A stretch of 64,000 nucleotides of DNA, taken from the NCBI GenBank assembly GCA_963377175.1, contig CAUJNA010003248.1, positions 696,710 to 760,709 of the forward strand. The letters are read 5' to 3'. Below are positions 11,601-23,523 of the stretch, one piece after another (positions within the stretch are counted from its first letter, which is position 1; every line of letters starts with the position of its first letter). The DNA is from Effrenium voratum. Its lineage: Eukaryota > Sar > Dinophyceae > Suessiales > Symbiodiniaceae. The notes below the pieces were generated by a model. The model made no database searches. It was not told the DNA's origin and worked only from the letters and a program-made list of their open reading frames with translations. A program made the translations under genes and the position numbers.

Positions 11601-12194
11601 CTACAGAAATATGCCCTGAACTTTTTGTTTTTGGTGGCAGGGTTAGCCTAGGTCTGGTTAATTTGTTAGTCAATGCGCAGCGAGTCGCAAGTGCCATGTG
11701 CAGGTGCATTTGGATACGGCTCGGCGGGACTCAGAGATTGCAAGGCTCCTGAAGAGCCACACTGAGGTGGCCATCAACCTCGACCAAGACCCGTTGATAC
11801 AGCCACACATGGGCAGCCATATGCCGGTACAGCTTGCGAGCCAGTCGTGCATGTACGCCATCCTCAGAGATCGACCCTTCACATGCCTGGAATCTTGGAG
11901 CACTTTTTGGTTTTGCTTGTTGTTGCCAACGGTGTTGATTGCTGCGGAAGCTTTCCCTCTTTTGACCCTTCCGTGTTCATTGTTTTCTTGGCCAACTGCT
12001 GCTCAGGAACTTGCATGCGCGCAGATGATCCCTGTGTACCCTTCATGCTGGAAAGCCCTCGGCTTCAGCGGCCGGTCAGCTTTGAAGGTGTGCCCCCTCA
12101 GGCGATCCGCCGTATGAGTGGGAACACGTTTCACCAGTCATGCTTTGTGGCCTGGCAAGCGTTTTTGCTGATGAGGCTGCAGCGACGGGAGTAG
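8626..12194 (+). CDS. C5-cytosine-methyltransferase-like protein (multi-exon, degenerate)
   Basis: The ATG at 8626 opens a basic Lys/Pro-rich N-terminus (MAPKRHRQKRKPPNPKNK). Later exons are approximate. 9029-9210 is acidic. 9553-9745 contains VVISLYSGLGGAEEGF, matching C5-methyltransferase motif I. 9916-10060 contains LLLACDADIHCQRVL, like motif II. 10180-10345 starts with PVYLVPDLKNF. 10682-10755 follows. 11150-11330 contains HECTRLFPG and DHGCPARRSRNYDV, like motifs VI and VIII. 11500-11592 and 11702-11870 follow. 12010-12194 ends with IRRMSGNTFHQSCFVAW, like motif X, before TAG. The order of motifs is that of DNA cytosine methyltransferases. I could not find the catalytic Pro-Cys-Gln, so the protein may be inactive or that exon is unrecognised. 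Introns are 100-350 nt and T/G-rich. Exon borders are by eye. Confidence 0.6.
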
Positions 12195-12780
12195 TTACCA
12201 GATCAGCCAGTTCAATCTGGTCTGCGTTTGCAGTGTTTGAGATGGAGTGTTTTGTTGGAAGAGTAAACTGGTTTTGTCAGACAGCATCAGAGGGTGTCTT
12301 GTTGCGCTCATTGCAAGCTAGATGCGGCAGGCGGCAGTGTGACCGCGTTTTGTGCAAGCGCGAATGGCCTTCGTTGGCTATCAACAATTGAGCAGCATGT
12401 GGTGTAGCAGTGAAAAATCAGATCGCTTGTTGCGTTCTGTGTTGGTCTTGTTTCGAACGATGATCGCTTTGGTTTGGGCTCGGCTGCTGTTCTTTGACTT
12501 TGTGCGCAAGGGTTGGGCTTCAAAGGGACGCCACGCGGGCTGTTTTCCACCAACTCCCCATAGATTGCTTGTCAAGCCAGTTTGACATGGGTAGTGGCGT
12601 GGGCTCACGCATGTAGCATCATGCTGGTCATAACCCGACCTTCTTGATTTGGCTGCAAGAGCGCGTGGTGGAATGGTGGATGCAGGACGCAGGATGCAGG
12701 TCATGACCGGACTCACGTGACAGAACAAGACTTTGCTTGTGCCCGGAGCATTGCTAGTGCATCCTGCGAGCCAAGAAGCC
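12195..12780. other. Intergenic between two + strand genes
   Basis: About 590 nt separate the TAG of the methyltransferase-like gene from the next ATG. No exon or repeat is supported. Close, same-direction spacing is typical of dinoflagellate gene arrays, which rely on spliced-leader trans-splicing. Confidence 0.4.
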
Positions 12781-15700
12781 ATGGAGGATGATCAGGCGCT
12801 GTGTGTCGGCTGCGAGCAGCCCTTGGTTGAGGAAGATGGGGCCAACGCAGAGAAGGATAAGCAGAAGAAAGCCGTGAAGGCAGGACAAGGGCTTTGGCCG
12901 GTCAAACGCCAGAATTCCAGCGTCCTGCTTTGGTGTTGTGTGTGCGACGTTTGCACGCATCTTGTGTTCCCACTGCCCTAAACCATTCCTTGCCTACATT
13001 GCTGGGGGGACAGGGGAATAAGATGAGTCATGCAAGGTGCGCGGGCTGTGCCAGAAATGCGCTCTCAAGCACCGGGCGCTCTGCGCAAAGAGCGGGGACC
13101 AGGAAGTTCTTCAGTGGTTCAACACCTTGAAGGATTCCGACGGCCCTGAGTACCGGAAGGTTCTCGCTGCAGCTGAGCCCCATCCGGGGCAGCGCTACTC
13201 GAAGTTCAACCTGACCTCGTACCGGGAGGAGAAAACTCAGAAGAAACAGAGAGGAGAGCGTGAGGAAGAGGAGGCGATGTCCTGGACCAGGTACCTTGCG
13301 TTCCACACAGAGGACCTGGCCTTGCCAGACCGCATGTCCGCATCCGAGGCGCGGGCGGCGTGGTTGAGGGACCCCAAGGAGAGGATACCAGTGTTCGTCC
13401 GGAAGCTGAACCGGTGGGAAGAGCGGGACCACGTCTGGGTGGCGACGAAGGGGCGCAAGCGCTGGAAGGCCAAGCTGGACGAAGACTCTCGGACCGCGTG
13501 TCGCGCCCACCAATCCCAGACTGGCTCTGAGCAGGCTGCTGCCTCGGTGCTGGGTAGACTGGGGAACTTCGTCACCTTCGGAGGCGCTGTTCTTCATACC
13601 CAGAGGGTTGAAACTTACCCTTCATTGTTTGTTCAATACTCAACCACGTCTGATTCTGGCACATGATTCCTGTATTTACCTGCTTGTTTGTTCATTGTCA
13701 GGGGCAAACGCCGGTCCCCCCTCCATTTTCCCCGTGGTTTTTTTACACGTGCGCTCGTGTGCTAGTTAGTTCACGTTTTTTCTGTTTGTTCTTATTGAGC
13801 TGAGCTTGTGGTCGTGATCTGTTTTAAATAAGTCTTCTCAGTGGTTTTTCATGCGGTCGTTGTTCATGTGTGCGTGGGGCGAGTTCTGGACTGCCCAGAA
13901 CCAGAAGGCAGCATTTCAAAGTTGTTGCGCGGCCGTTTTGGGTTGTATAACGATATCGTTTCTCGAGGGAAGCCAAGCGCTGCCACTGTCAGCGTCGGAA
14001 GACAGGCAAAATGGAAAACTTGTTTCCGCTGGAATCGCAATCACTCGAGTCGAAATCACGTGTTTGCATCTTTGTTTGGGGGAATTTGCTGGATCATGTG
14101 TTGGTTTGTTCATGTGAGCGAGATGGGTTTCAGGAGGGGATATTTCTGACTTTGACTTTGGTCACTGAAACAGATTGCTGATCAGATGACAATGACGACT
14201 TCTTCAAGTCTTGGCTGGCCGGCTTTGGGGCTGATGACAGCCAGTTCGTTGCTGCGGGCCATCAGGATAGCGCGGCAAACAAAGGCCGCAACAAGACACG
14301 GAACCTGGACCAACAATTTAGCAGACTTGTTGCCGTGGCTGCAGAGCTGTGTTTTTTTTGTTTGGTTTGTACGAAGGCCCTTGTGACATTGTGTGTGTGT
14401 GAACATTTTCTTCTTCTCATGCACACGCGGACGCATGCAGTGATTGATCAGGAGCTCAAAGGCTGCGGGCAAGGAAGCCAAGCTGGTCGACGTGAACTTC
14501 CTCCGCACGCAAGCGCTCTCCAAGCTGGTAAGCCAGGTGAAGTTTGTCACAGCCGCCCACTTGGACGCTGAGGCCAAGGCTACTTCTTTCCTGGAAAGCA
14601 ACAAGGACATGTTTGCTCATGAAACGCCCAACTCAAGTTTCAACACACTATGTTTAATATGTTCACATTTGGCCGAAAGTGCCTTTGAAGAAGCAAAGCG
14701 CTTGAGGAGCTTCACGACACCTTCAAGCAGCTGAGCGGCAAGGGGGTTGACGAGAGCCGGATCCTCTCCGACCAGACGCTGGGCTTGGACGACATGGCCG
14801 GGACGGTGAAGTGCATGTATGCCCTTGACCGGCGCTTGCGGGCGGTGCAGATCCTGAAGATGACAGACACTTGGCATTTTGCAGACTGCAGATGTGGCTT
14901 CCATGCGTGTTATGCTTGAGTTGTTGGTGTTGCGCTACCGTATTTCCATCACCCCGGCACCGGTAGGTAACACTTCCTTTTGATGCCACCGAGCATGCCT
15001 AGTACCTTGCCCCGGATAAAAGTGTGTTGAGTTTTGCCATATTGAAACGCCTAGTAGACAAAAGGGGTCGGACCACTCGCCTTGCCACTCAGGAGCCCGA
15101 ATCGGTGGAGCAGATGTCGGAGAAGTTTGCAGAGCTGTGCAACGAGGACGGCTACTTGCAAGAGAACGCCTCCAAGGCGGCCACTGTCGCCTTCTTGCAG
15201 TGGCTTGGATTCAACCCCGCCGGGGCAGGGAGGGGAAGTTTGTTTTTCTGTGCTGCACACGGGCCCCTTGAGGAAGACCGACCACTTTGACGATTGCATG
15301 GTGAAGGACCAGGTGGATGGGCGTCTCAAGGACTGGCACCGTGTTTTGCTTTGCAAGTCTTCTAGATGTGCTTGTTCGAAACCGGTTTGTTTGATGTTTC
15401 TGCTTAAATTGTCCACTGTCCACTGCCACAGGTGTGCAGATTGCATAATGGGTCGGGCCTGAGATAGAAACGCTGGCGAGGAGATTCTTGAAAAGGCCAC
15501 AGCGGCCAAGACGGTGGCACAATCCTTGCGGAGGGCAATCAAAGACATTCAGAACATGACGAAGGCGTGTCTTCTGACTCTTGAGCCAATGTTTGAATTT
15601 CAACTTTCGGGTGTGTGCATGTTTGAATCGTAGCCGTTTGCTACCGTTTGACAGTTTGACAAACAAGCCAGGCGCTGCAGAAGGCGCGCGCAGCTTTCGA

Positions 15701-18700
15701 GGCTAAGCGAAAGGAGCTCGAGAACAGTTCGGCTAACGGCACGCTGACTCTTGCAGCGAACTGGTGTCGCCTTTTCTGATTTCTGACATTAAGCTGTTTG
15801 GCAAGATGATGTTGGGAACAGCCTGTTAGCAGCCAGTTGTGCAAATTTGTTTCTCCAATCAGAAGCAGCAGAGGTAGGAAAGGGTTTGGGGCTGGGGTAC
15901 CACGGGTTTCGTGATACGTGAGATTCCACCGGTTTGTTAATTTATTTCCCCGACTGTTTGCATGTTGTTCTGGGCAGCGACGTAAGGAACGGGCGCACCA
16001 ACTTCGCCAAGTGCATTTCCGACTCGGACCCCTTGGTCCTCCGTTGCTTCAAAGGACTGGCTGGGCTTCGCCCTATGAAGGTCATCACGGCGAAGTCCCC
16101 GGCGCTGGAAGAGGGAGCACTTTCCTTCAACCAGGCATTGATCATCAGGAAGGGCCGCCACAGCTTTCAGACCATCACGAAGGACTTCAAAGAAGAGATG
16201 GAGGCCTCTGTCAATGAGTTCAAGGAGAGGCTCAGTCGGCAAGCGGATGCCAGATCTGCGACACTCAAGCGGCAAGTCTTAGTAGTTCTGGCTCAGTTTC
16301 TTGATTTTGCAGAGTGATGGGGGTAATTGGGCGGGTTCGTTGCTTAGTTGTGTGTTTTGGTTAAATCTTTTAACACGTCCGTTGTGGTTGTTGGAAAGAG
16401 CGCGAAACTGAGGGCTCGCATCTCGAACGATGACGCCAATGCGGCGATGCGGGACCGCTTCCACACCGTGATGCCCCTGCCCTGGCAAGAGAATGCCACG
16501 GATCACAATGAGCTTGGTAGCCAGGTGCTGGCCAAGGGCCAGCTTGAGACGCAGCAGATGATGCAGGGCCGCAGGGACACGGGTTGTGCAGTTCAATCTT
16601 TTCAGCCGTTCTTGCCAGCAAACCATGTCCCCAAATGCTGTTGCATAACATTTCCCAACACGCTGGCCGTCATGCTTCGCTCCTGAAGGACTTCGATGCC
16701 GTTTGGCTTGTCGGCCAGAAGGACAAGGCGGTGCACGCCGGGCTGGAGGCATCCGGCGTGGGCAACATTCGCCTGTGCGCAGCTCGCCTTATTCCAGCGA
16801 GTTTTCAATGTCGGCCTCACAAGCCTTGATGATCGGCGCAGTGAATCAATTTCATTTCTTTGACTACACCTTGTTGTGTTCATGGGTTTTGTCACTGTCA
16901 CAGTGAGTGGTTCCACTGGCCTGGGTGCTTGGGTTCTTCACTTTGCTTCTATGGCCTTTTGATTGTGACCTTGAATGCTCCCAGGTGTATGGAGGCCTTC
17001 TGGTGGTCACGGCTGATCTGGCGGAGTGCGCGGCTTACTTCGGGACTCAGAGCATTCCAGACATCAAGGAGGCGCTTCTCGCTACAGAGCTGCACTCAGT
17101 TCCGGACGGCCTTTCGCTGCCCAGCCTCAGCGCTGGGTATGTGAAGACCGGGGACTTCCTCGCCATGCCCATGGGCACCGTCGTCGTCTCGAAGAGCATC
17201 AACGGCGACCACGTCGGGTTGAGGAGAAACTGGCGTGGTTGCTGTCAAACTCGTTTTGGAGTTTCTGACCGCAAACATTGAAATGATTGCGTTAACTATC
17301 GTTTCCCGCAGGATGCAGGCGACGGTGTTCCCGGAGAACGCTCTCAGAGCCTTCCGTGCGATGGTTGCCGAGCAGGCAAGGGGCCTGACATCACATGCTT
17401 TGGCCGCAGACCAATCCGGCCTCCCAGAAGACAAAACCATCTCATGGCTGTGATGTCAATGCAGGACGTGAGTTGTTGCTTAGTTTTTTTTAGTGTCGGT
17501 CGCAGGGATTACCGCCATATGTTTGTGATGGTTCCTTGTGCTCTCGATTGGCCGGCCCATGAGGTGGTCTCCAAGCCGATGATGCTCTACGCTATGGAGG
17601 CGGCGCCCGAGGTTGCGAAAGCTGCCTTGGAGGACGCCGAGCAAGCTGTGGGCGAGGACGGGACCTCGGACGTCGACCCCTTCGAAGCCGAGCTGAGCGA
17701 GATGCTGGATTCCCAGAAGGCTGGCCACTGTTTGTCATGCGCCTGCCAAACTTGATAGTCATAATCGCCCTAAATACACGATCCATTTGGTTCAACCGCG
17801 GCATCAGTTGTTTGGTTTGTTGGTTGATTGAAAGTTGGTTGAAAATTGGCTTGGTTGAAAGTTGAAAGTACGTTGGCCGGTTGGTTGGTTCGTCGGTTGG
17901 TCGGTTGGTGGTTTGTTTGTGTTTGTTTGATTGATTGGTAGGATGGTTGGTTGGACAAGTTGGTTGGTTGGTTGGTCGATTGAAAGTTGGTGGGTTGAAA
18001 GTTTGTTGGTTGAATTTTGGTTGCAAGTTGGTTGCAAGTTGGTTGGTTGGTTGGTTGATTGGCAGTTTTTTCGACACGCGTTTTCCGGTGACTGACCAAC
18101 CTGGGCCAAAGTCCCTGCAGCACACACCAGCAGCTGCGCAGACCCCGGGCGTGCTGGAGCCACCAGCCGAGACAGTGCCGGCGGAAGACGCAGGGTCCGC
18201 TGACCAGCCTGGACAAAAGCCCACGCAGCCACAGCGTGCGCCAGCTCTGCAGCAGCCAGTCGACAAGCCTGTGCCAGCTGACAGTGCAGGGTCCGGTGAC
18301 CAGTCTGGGCAAACGCCCCTGCAGCCTCCAGCCGAGATGCCCGCAGGGTCCGGTGAACAGTCTGGGCAAGCGCCCCTGCAGCCTCCAGCCGAGATGCCCG
18401 CAGGGTCCGGTGAACAGTCTGGGCAAGCGCCCCTGCAGCCTCCAGCCGAGATGCCCATGCAGGTTGACGCAGGGTCCGGTGAACAGTCTGGGCAAACGCC
18501 CCTGCAGCCGCCAGCCGAGATGCCCATGCAGGTTGACGCAGGAACGCCCCTGCAGCCTCCAGCCGAGATGCCCATGCAGGTTGACGCAGGAACGCCCCTG
18601 CCAGCCGAGATGCCCATGCAGGTTGACGCAGGAACGCCCCTGCAGCCTCCAGCCGAGATGCCCATGCAGGTTGACGCCGTGTCCGGTGACCAGTCTGGGC

Positions 18701-19167
18701 AACCGCCCCTGCAGCCTGCGCCAGAACCCGCAGTTGAGACGCCCATGCAGGTTGACGCAGGGTCTGGTGACCAGCAGACGTTTGGAGGGTCCAGTGACCA
18801 GCCTGAGCCACAGCCCTTGCAGGCTGCACCCACACGTGTCGAAGGGCCCGTGAGCTCTGGCAATTCCTGGGAGCCAGCAGCTGTGCAGACACTGGCTGCC
18901 CAAGAGCAGCAAGACTTGCAGCAGCATCTGGCGGTGGAGGTCGGGACCAACGTGCCTACTGTGGAGCCCCCCCTACCGAAGGCACCGGCACCGGTGCCGA
19001 TTGAGGCAGTCGCAGCTGATGTCGCAGCGACGCACGCAGCACGGCCGGCCCCAGCCCCAAAGGCAAAGTCGGCCGTGCGAAAACGGGCGGCGCAGCAGAA
19101 GGTTGCGGAGGGTCAGCAAAGCCTGTCGGCCCTTTTCCAGCAGGACTGTGAAGTTGAAAACATGTGA
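12781..19167 (+). CDS. Long multi-exon protein, Cys-rich N-terminus, Pro-rich repeat C-terminus
   Basis: Exon 1 at 12781 begins MEDDQALCVGCEQPL. Exon 2 (about 13038-13560) continues with GLCQKCALKHRALC, so CxxC pairs from two exons could form one zinc site; it then holds a Trp-rich segment (MSWTRYLAFHTEDL, WEERDHVWVATKG). Further approximate exons: 14184-14348, 14450-14622, 14707-14860, 15088-15225, 15285-15345, 15465-15565, 15670-15760, 15965-16275, 16395-16590, 16685-16800, 16985-17225, 17310-17440, 17510-17730. They encode mainly helical, Ala/Lys/Glu-rich sequence. The last large exon (about 18070-19167) is Pro/Gln-rich with tandem PPAEMPMQVDAG and SGEQSGQ units and a basic end (KSAVRKRAAQQKV). 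The simple stop is at 19165-19167; a splice to EQKKRKGDK plus TGA (19320-19349) is an alternative. I believe this is a dinoflagellate-expanded family of unknown function. Confidence 0.5.
17806..18062 (+). repeat. (TTGG)n-rich intronic minisatellite
   Basis: A degenerate GTTGGTTGGTTGATTG/GAAAGTTGG array sits in what appears to be the intron before the Pro-rich exon. Confidence 0.75.
18290..18780 (+). repeat. Coding minisatellite, ~57-bp units
   Basis: Tandem units encode SGEQSGQAPLQPPAEMP with optional MQVDAG/T insertions. Several copies are nearly identical at the DNA level, showing recent unequal exchange in multiples of three bases. Confidence 0.85.
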
Positions 19168-19592
19168 CGGTTCAGAAGCATGTTTGTGGATTTTGTTTTG
19201 CAAGCTGTTGTTTCTGGTTGCTTTGAGTCCATGGTTTTGGTTTTGGGTCCAATGTCCAATGGTCCAGGGAATAGGGAAGTTGTTCTTGTTTGGTCGCTCT
19301 TGGATTGCACACCCGCCAGGAGCAGAAGAAGCGCAAAGGAGACAAGTGAATCCAGCCTGTCGGCCCTTTTCCAGCAGGACTGTGAAGTTGAAAACATGTG
19401 ACGGTTCAGAAGCATGTTTGTGGATTTTGTTTTGCAAGCTGTTTTTTTTTGGTTGCTTTGAGTCCATGGTTTTGGTTTTGGGTCCAATGTCCAATGGTCC
19501 AGGGAATAGGGAAGTTGTTCTTGTTTGGTTGCTCTTGGATTGCACACCCGCCAGGAGCAGAAGAAGCGCAAAGGAGACAAGTGAATCCGGCC
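19121..19592 (+). repeat. Tandem duplication of terminal exon plus intron (~234 bp x 2)
   Basis: The segment starting GCCTGTCGGCCCTTTTCCAG at 19121 is repeated from 19355. Each copy holds the end of the Pro-rich exon, an intron-like T/G-rich stretch, and CCAG followed by codons for EQKKRKGDK and TGA (stops at 19347-19349 and 19582-19584). The copies differ by a few bases in a T run, so the duplication is recent. Confidence 0.9.
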
Positions 19593-20933
19593 TTGAAATT
19601 TGGCCTTGACCGGGGTTTTCTCGAGCTAGCCGAAGGCGTTGGCTCGATTGCGGTTTTGGGCACGGGGACCATGTCATTCTGTGCCCGACGGCCTACCAGC
19701 ACAGGGAGAGAGACACACGCAAAATCACATTGTTTGCAGGCCAGTCGTGGCATGGTGTGGCAGGATCGCCCGTGGTGAATTATTCATGCAGCAAGGATCG
19801 ACGCAGATCTGGGTAAAGAGTGGCTGCTGCCGAATCACCGCCACCATGTTGAGTATGTTTGGGTAGTCTCATCCATCGGACCCAAACTTGCAAGAAGTGT
19901 GCGCGGCCTGTGTTTTTGAAAAGGGAGATGCTATACACACTTGTTGGGTCCAATTTTTTCAGGGAATCAGAAAACACACTTGTTGGGTCCAAAACCACCC
20001 CACTCACGCAAGTCCTTAACTTGGCTCCCCCGCGAAGAGCGCCACCGCATGGAGCTGCTGGGCTAGGCCTCGTGGACCCGGTTTCAGGGAGGCTCAGAAC
20101 TTGAGATCGCTGTGAAATCGGTAGGGAATGAGTTGGAAGAACCCCAGGCTTTGGTCCCCTTGAAGGAAACACCAGGGAAACTTGCTGGTGCTCACTGCTT
20201 GGAGTTCGGTATTTAACCCAAGTTAGTCACTTTTACTGAGAAATCTGAAAACGGACAGCCCTGAAAAGGTGAACACCTTTTATGTTGCTGGTGCGACAGG
20301 TAGGGAATGAGTTGGAATGAACCCAGGGATTGGTCCCCTTTCCCTCATTCCCTGCTGAGCACCAGCAAGTAAACCACCTTGCGGGTTTTCTGCCATCATT
20401 GTTTCACAAGACACAGGTTGCCCAACTCAGGCCACCCATGCGGAAGGAAGCATGAAGAGACATCTAGGCCTTGAATGAGAGCCGTTCCGATGGGCGTGAT
20501 CTAATAAGAGCCGACCCAAGCTAAGGCGTTACCCAAAGGTCTGCGACGCCCAAAGGCAAGCAAAGAAAGGCAGAGTTGCCATTTGAAGCCGTCCATCTGT
20601 TCAAACTCGAGATACCTGTGCTACCGAGCCCAAACAACATGATGCAACCAAAGCCGGCAAACCTTGGATGGTGCAAACGGATGTGACAAGTCCGCCGTCA
20701 CCTCGAGGAAGTGCCCCAGTGTACCCCAAAAGCATGGGTGTCTTGCCAAAACTGGGACCCCCTTTCTGGATGGTGTTTCGAAGGAATCCAATAGGAACCC
20801 CCTTCCACTTCTCAAAGCTGCTGCCCACATTGGCAATGAGCCCTCAAATGGTTTTTGAGGGTGCCAACTTGAAGGTTGATATGAGGGAGAACAAAGGGAA
20901 CACCATGAATTTTCTGGGCTGCCCCCAGCTCCC

Positions 20934-21040
20934 CCGCTAAAAGTTTAACTTTCAGTGGGTCAAATGGAAACTACCACTAAACACTAAAAAGCTAAAAGGC
21001 CACGGGGATGGCTGGGAGCCACCAAGTTTTGGTGTCCCCA
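20934..21040 (+). mobile_element. MITE-like family F, copy 1
   Basis: Begins CCGCTAAAAGTTTAACTTTC and includes GGAAACTACCA and AAAAGCTAAAAGGC. The same order recurs at 28389-28500 and, more diverged, at 25655-25760. Boundaries are approximate. Confidence 0.5.
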
Positions 21041-21069
21041 TGGTAAGCTGGTACCCCCTATTTTGGCGC

Positions 21070-21202
21070 ATACTGTGGATGGACGAAATCCTGCACCACC
21101 TAAGAAACCCTGGAATGATGTTTCCCCTGTAAATACCAACCAACAATGGTTTCAACCATGGTTTCAAAGTGGTGCGAAATGGATTTCGTCCATCCACAGT
21201 AT
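21070..21202 (+). mobile_element. MITE family G, copy 1 (22-bp perfect TIRs)
   Basis: ATACTGTGGATGGACGAAAT (21070-21089, plus CC) is the exact reverse complement of the end at 21181-21202, giving a 133-bp element with 22-bp terminal inverted repeats. CGC flanks both sides. No coding capacity. Confidence 0.85.
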
Positions 21203-21342
21203 CGCATCTTTTTTTCGGGAGTCTGACTGAGCCTCCCGCCGAGCTTCTCCGGCGGGATCAGCCGAGGAAGGAACGCGCTTTCTTTGGTCAGCTGAGGCAG
21301 CCAATGCCCTGCGCCGAAACGAACACACATCCCAACTAGGAT

Positions 21343-21440
21343 AGAATTAGGACCCCAGCAAAAAACTATCTGTTTTGCCTGGTTAGTGGAAAACAAAGGG
21401 ACCCCAACCAAGCAAAAATACGAAAAGGGGAGCTAATTCT
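21343..21440 (+). mobile_element. MITE-like family D, copy 1
   Basis: AGAATTAG at the left and CTAATTCT at the right form 8-bp inverted ends around a body containing GACCCCAGCAAAAAAC and GTGGAAAACAAAGGGACCCC. Closely matched by the copy at 34427-34523. Confidence 0.6.
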
Positions 21441-22332
21441 GGGGAAGCCAACTGGAAGCAGTGGGCGACGCAGCTTCAGCCCGAGAGTTCTGAGCAGATT
21501 GGTGAACTTGGATCAGACTCGCTGAACCTAGCCAGAAGCCCCACTTTAGATTGGGTATGCATCCCATCGGGGAATGAAAACCAGCACAGCGATGTTGTGT
21601 CATCTGCTCAGGTACGTGAAACGGATTCCCCCACCCTGAGAAGATGTTGAGCGCGCACTCAAGATTTGCTAGGTTCTTGCTGCGCCCGCGCACATGAGCC
21701 AAGACCCCAGCATGTGCGCTTCACCTCCACAGAGCTCTCTCTCTCTCTCTCTCTTGCCCACACAAAGGAGATCTTGTACGTAGTATTAAATACGAATTGA
21801 TCAAGTGCAAAAAAATAGTAGATAACTGAAAGCCTAACAATCATGCTAACCCTGACCACATGCAGCTATTGAATCCAAGCCGGAGGCATAGCAACAACCA
21901 ATGTGGGAACAGCAAACCAGAGCAACTTGGGAAACCACCAAGTACAAACAGTGGACGGGGGAGACCGCCAGGAAGTGAGAGCCGAGCACATTGAAGGAGG
22001 ATTCCACAAAAACAACTGAACACACTAAAGACGATGACCATCGTGATCAACGATAAGACAAAATGAGCCACGGACAACGATACGTGTCTGCTTTGCAGGT
22101 GGTCAATGGGTCGCCGTGAGCTAAAAATCAGACCGAGGGCGGCCCTTTCCTGACCGCTCCGTTTATTCGTGCAGCTGTCTGTGGCTTTCCACGGGCAAAG
22201 TGCAACTGGGCAAAAGAGAAATGAGAGCAGTCCACTCGACCGAGTTTTTGGGAGCCTCGCAGCGATACTTTCCCCGGGCGCGACTGGCACATCTGGCACA
22301 CCAGGACCCCAAACACTCTCATGCAAATGTGT

Positions 22333-22431
22333 CCATTTGGTTAAGGCCCCAGGGAAACAAAAAAATGTCCAGTAGTGATGAATTCCTTTTAACACCAACA
22401 AGGGAAAATAACGAATATGCTTGAGCAAATG
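22333..22431 (+). mobile_element. MITE family C, copy 1
   Basis: CCATTTGGTTAAGGCCCC at one end and ATGCTTGAGCAAATG at the other are imperfect inverted repeats. The body has the family signature CCAGTAGTGATGAATTCC and ACCAACAAGGG. Confidence 0.65.
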
Positions 22432-23523
22432 CCAGACATGCCGGGCCTAGCAGCGACAGCGCGATGAGAAAAAAACCTCAGGCCGCGGATCGGATGATTT
22501 TTTTGCCACTCGGCACAGCAAATTCCAGGCTGGCAGGAAGTTGCAGGACTGACACCCAGTGATTCAATTGGAATCCGGAGACTTCAGGGGCTTCCCTTCG
22601 GGTCACCCTTTCAAAGATCGCCCCAAAAAGGGGCTACGACAGAACACAAGCCCATGAAGACCGACGAATGTCCTCCACACCTCAGCTCTGCACTAAGAAG
22701 TGCCTGCGCATACGCTCCGTGCGAACAGGGGCCAGCACGTTATAAACTGGCTCTGCAATACTATCATCTGGCTAATCAACTCCCCGTATGTCGACAGGGT
22801 CCGGAAAAAAAAGACTTTGAAGAGTCCCCCCCCACGCAGACCCCATATCAACCCGGTTCTCTCCGGTCATCTCTCTCCCTGTCTGGCTATTGGGACGGCA
22901 ATAGGACAGTAAGCGGAAAGTGGGTGACAGGCCTTGAGTCGGGGACACGCCTATCAGCTTTAAGCAACATGTAAGAATAAAACCTTTGCTGTTTCTGGCG
23001 AGCTGGAGTAGTTGTTTGTGTTTGGGAAAAGCAACCCTTAAGACTGTAAAAGGAATTAGTACTGCAAGAAACATCAATGGCAATACTGTAGGAGTTGTAA
23101 TCTAAACATCTGAGATTGTTGGGAGGAGAACGGGCGTCTTTAACCGCTTTCATCCCTGGGGGTGGCAGGTCCTGGGTCCCAACAACCGGAATAGGTTCAA
23201 TTGCAAAACCTAGTGGGTGCCTTGAAAGAAGTATTGACTGGCCGGGTGGAAAAAAGTGAGCTGCAGGGGAAAGAGCTCCATGAGGGCACTAAGTAGTCCC
23301 CAGTAACTCGAAGTCCTCTCGAAGCCTGCCAAGAGTGTGCCGGGGGCAACTCTCAAGGATTGGCTTAGGGATTTGGGGTTGAAAGCAGATTCAATGCACA
23401 GCAAAACCATTTGTCCCAGCAGCAGGAGTCTGCTTGCTTGTAGGCTATAGCTTTGTACAGCTGTGGACAAGTTGGACGGGCCGAAATGCCTGGCGACTCC
23501 ATGCCTTGCGACTCCCGCAACCG

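Larger units (their letters stand above)
19600..23520. other. Gene-poor region with repeat fragments
   Basis: No coding exon is supported. The region holds a twice-repeated GGTAGGGAATGAGTTGGAA (about 20120 and 20299), two ACACTTGTTGGGTCCAA units near 19939 and 19977 recalling the satellite centre, a (CT)n tract at 21727-21753, and MITE-like copies listed separately. Confidence 0.5.

Noticed and set aside
17592..18950. Long minus-strand open frames opposite the Pro-rich exon
   Set aside because: Three overlapping minus frames are open at once because the + strand repeat lacks stops in all frames; their products are Cys/Trp or Asn/Thr low-complexity translations of the repeat and of the TTGG tract.
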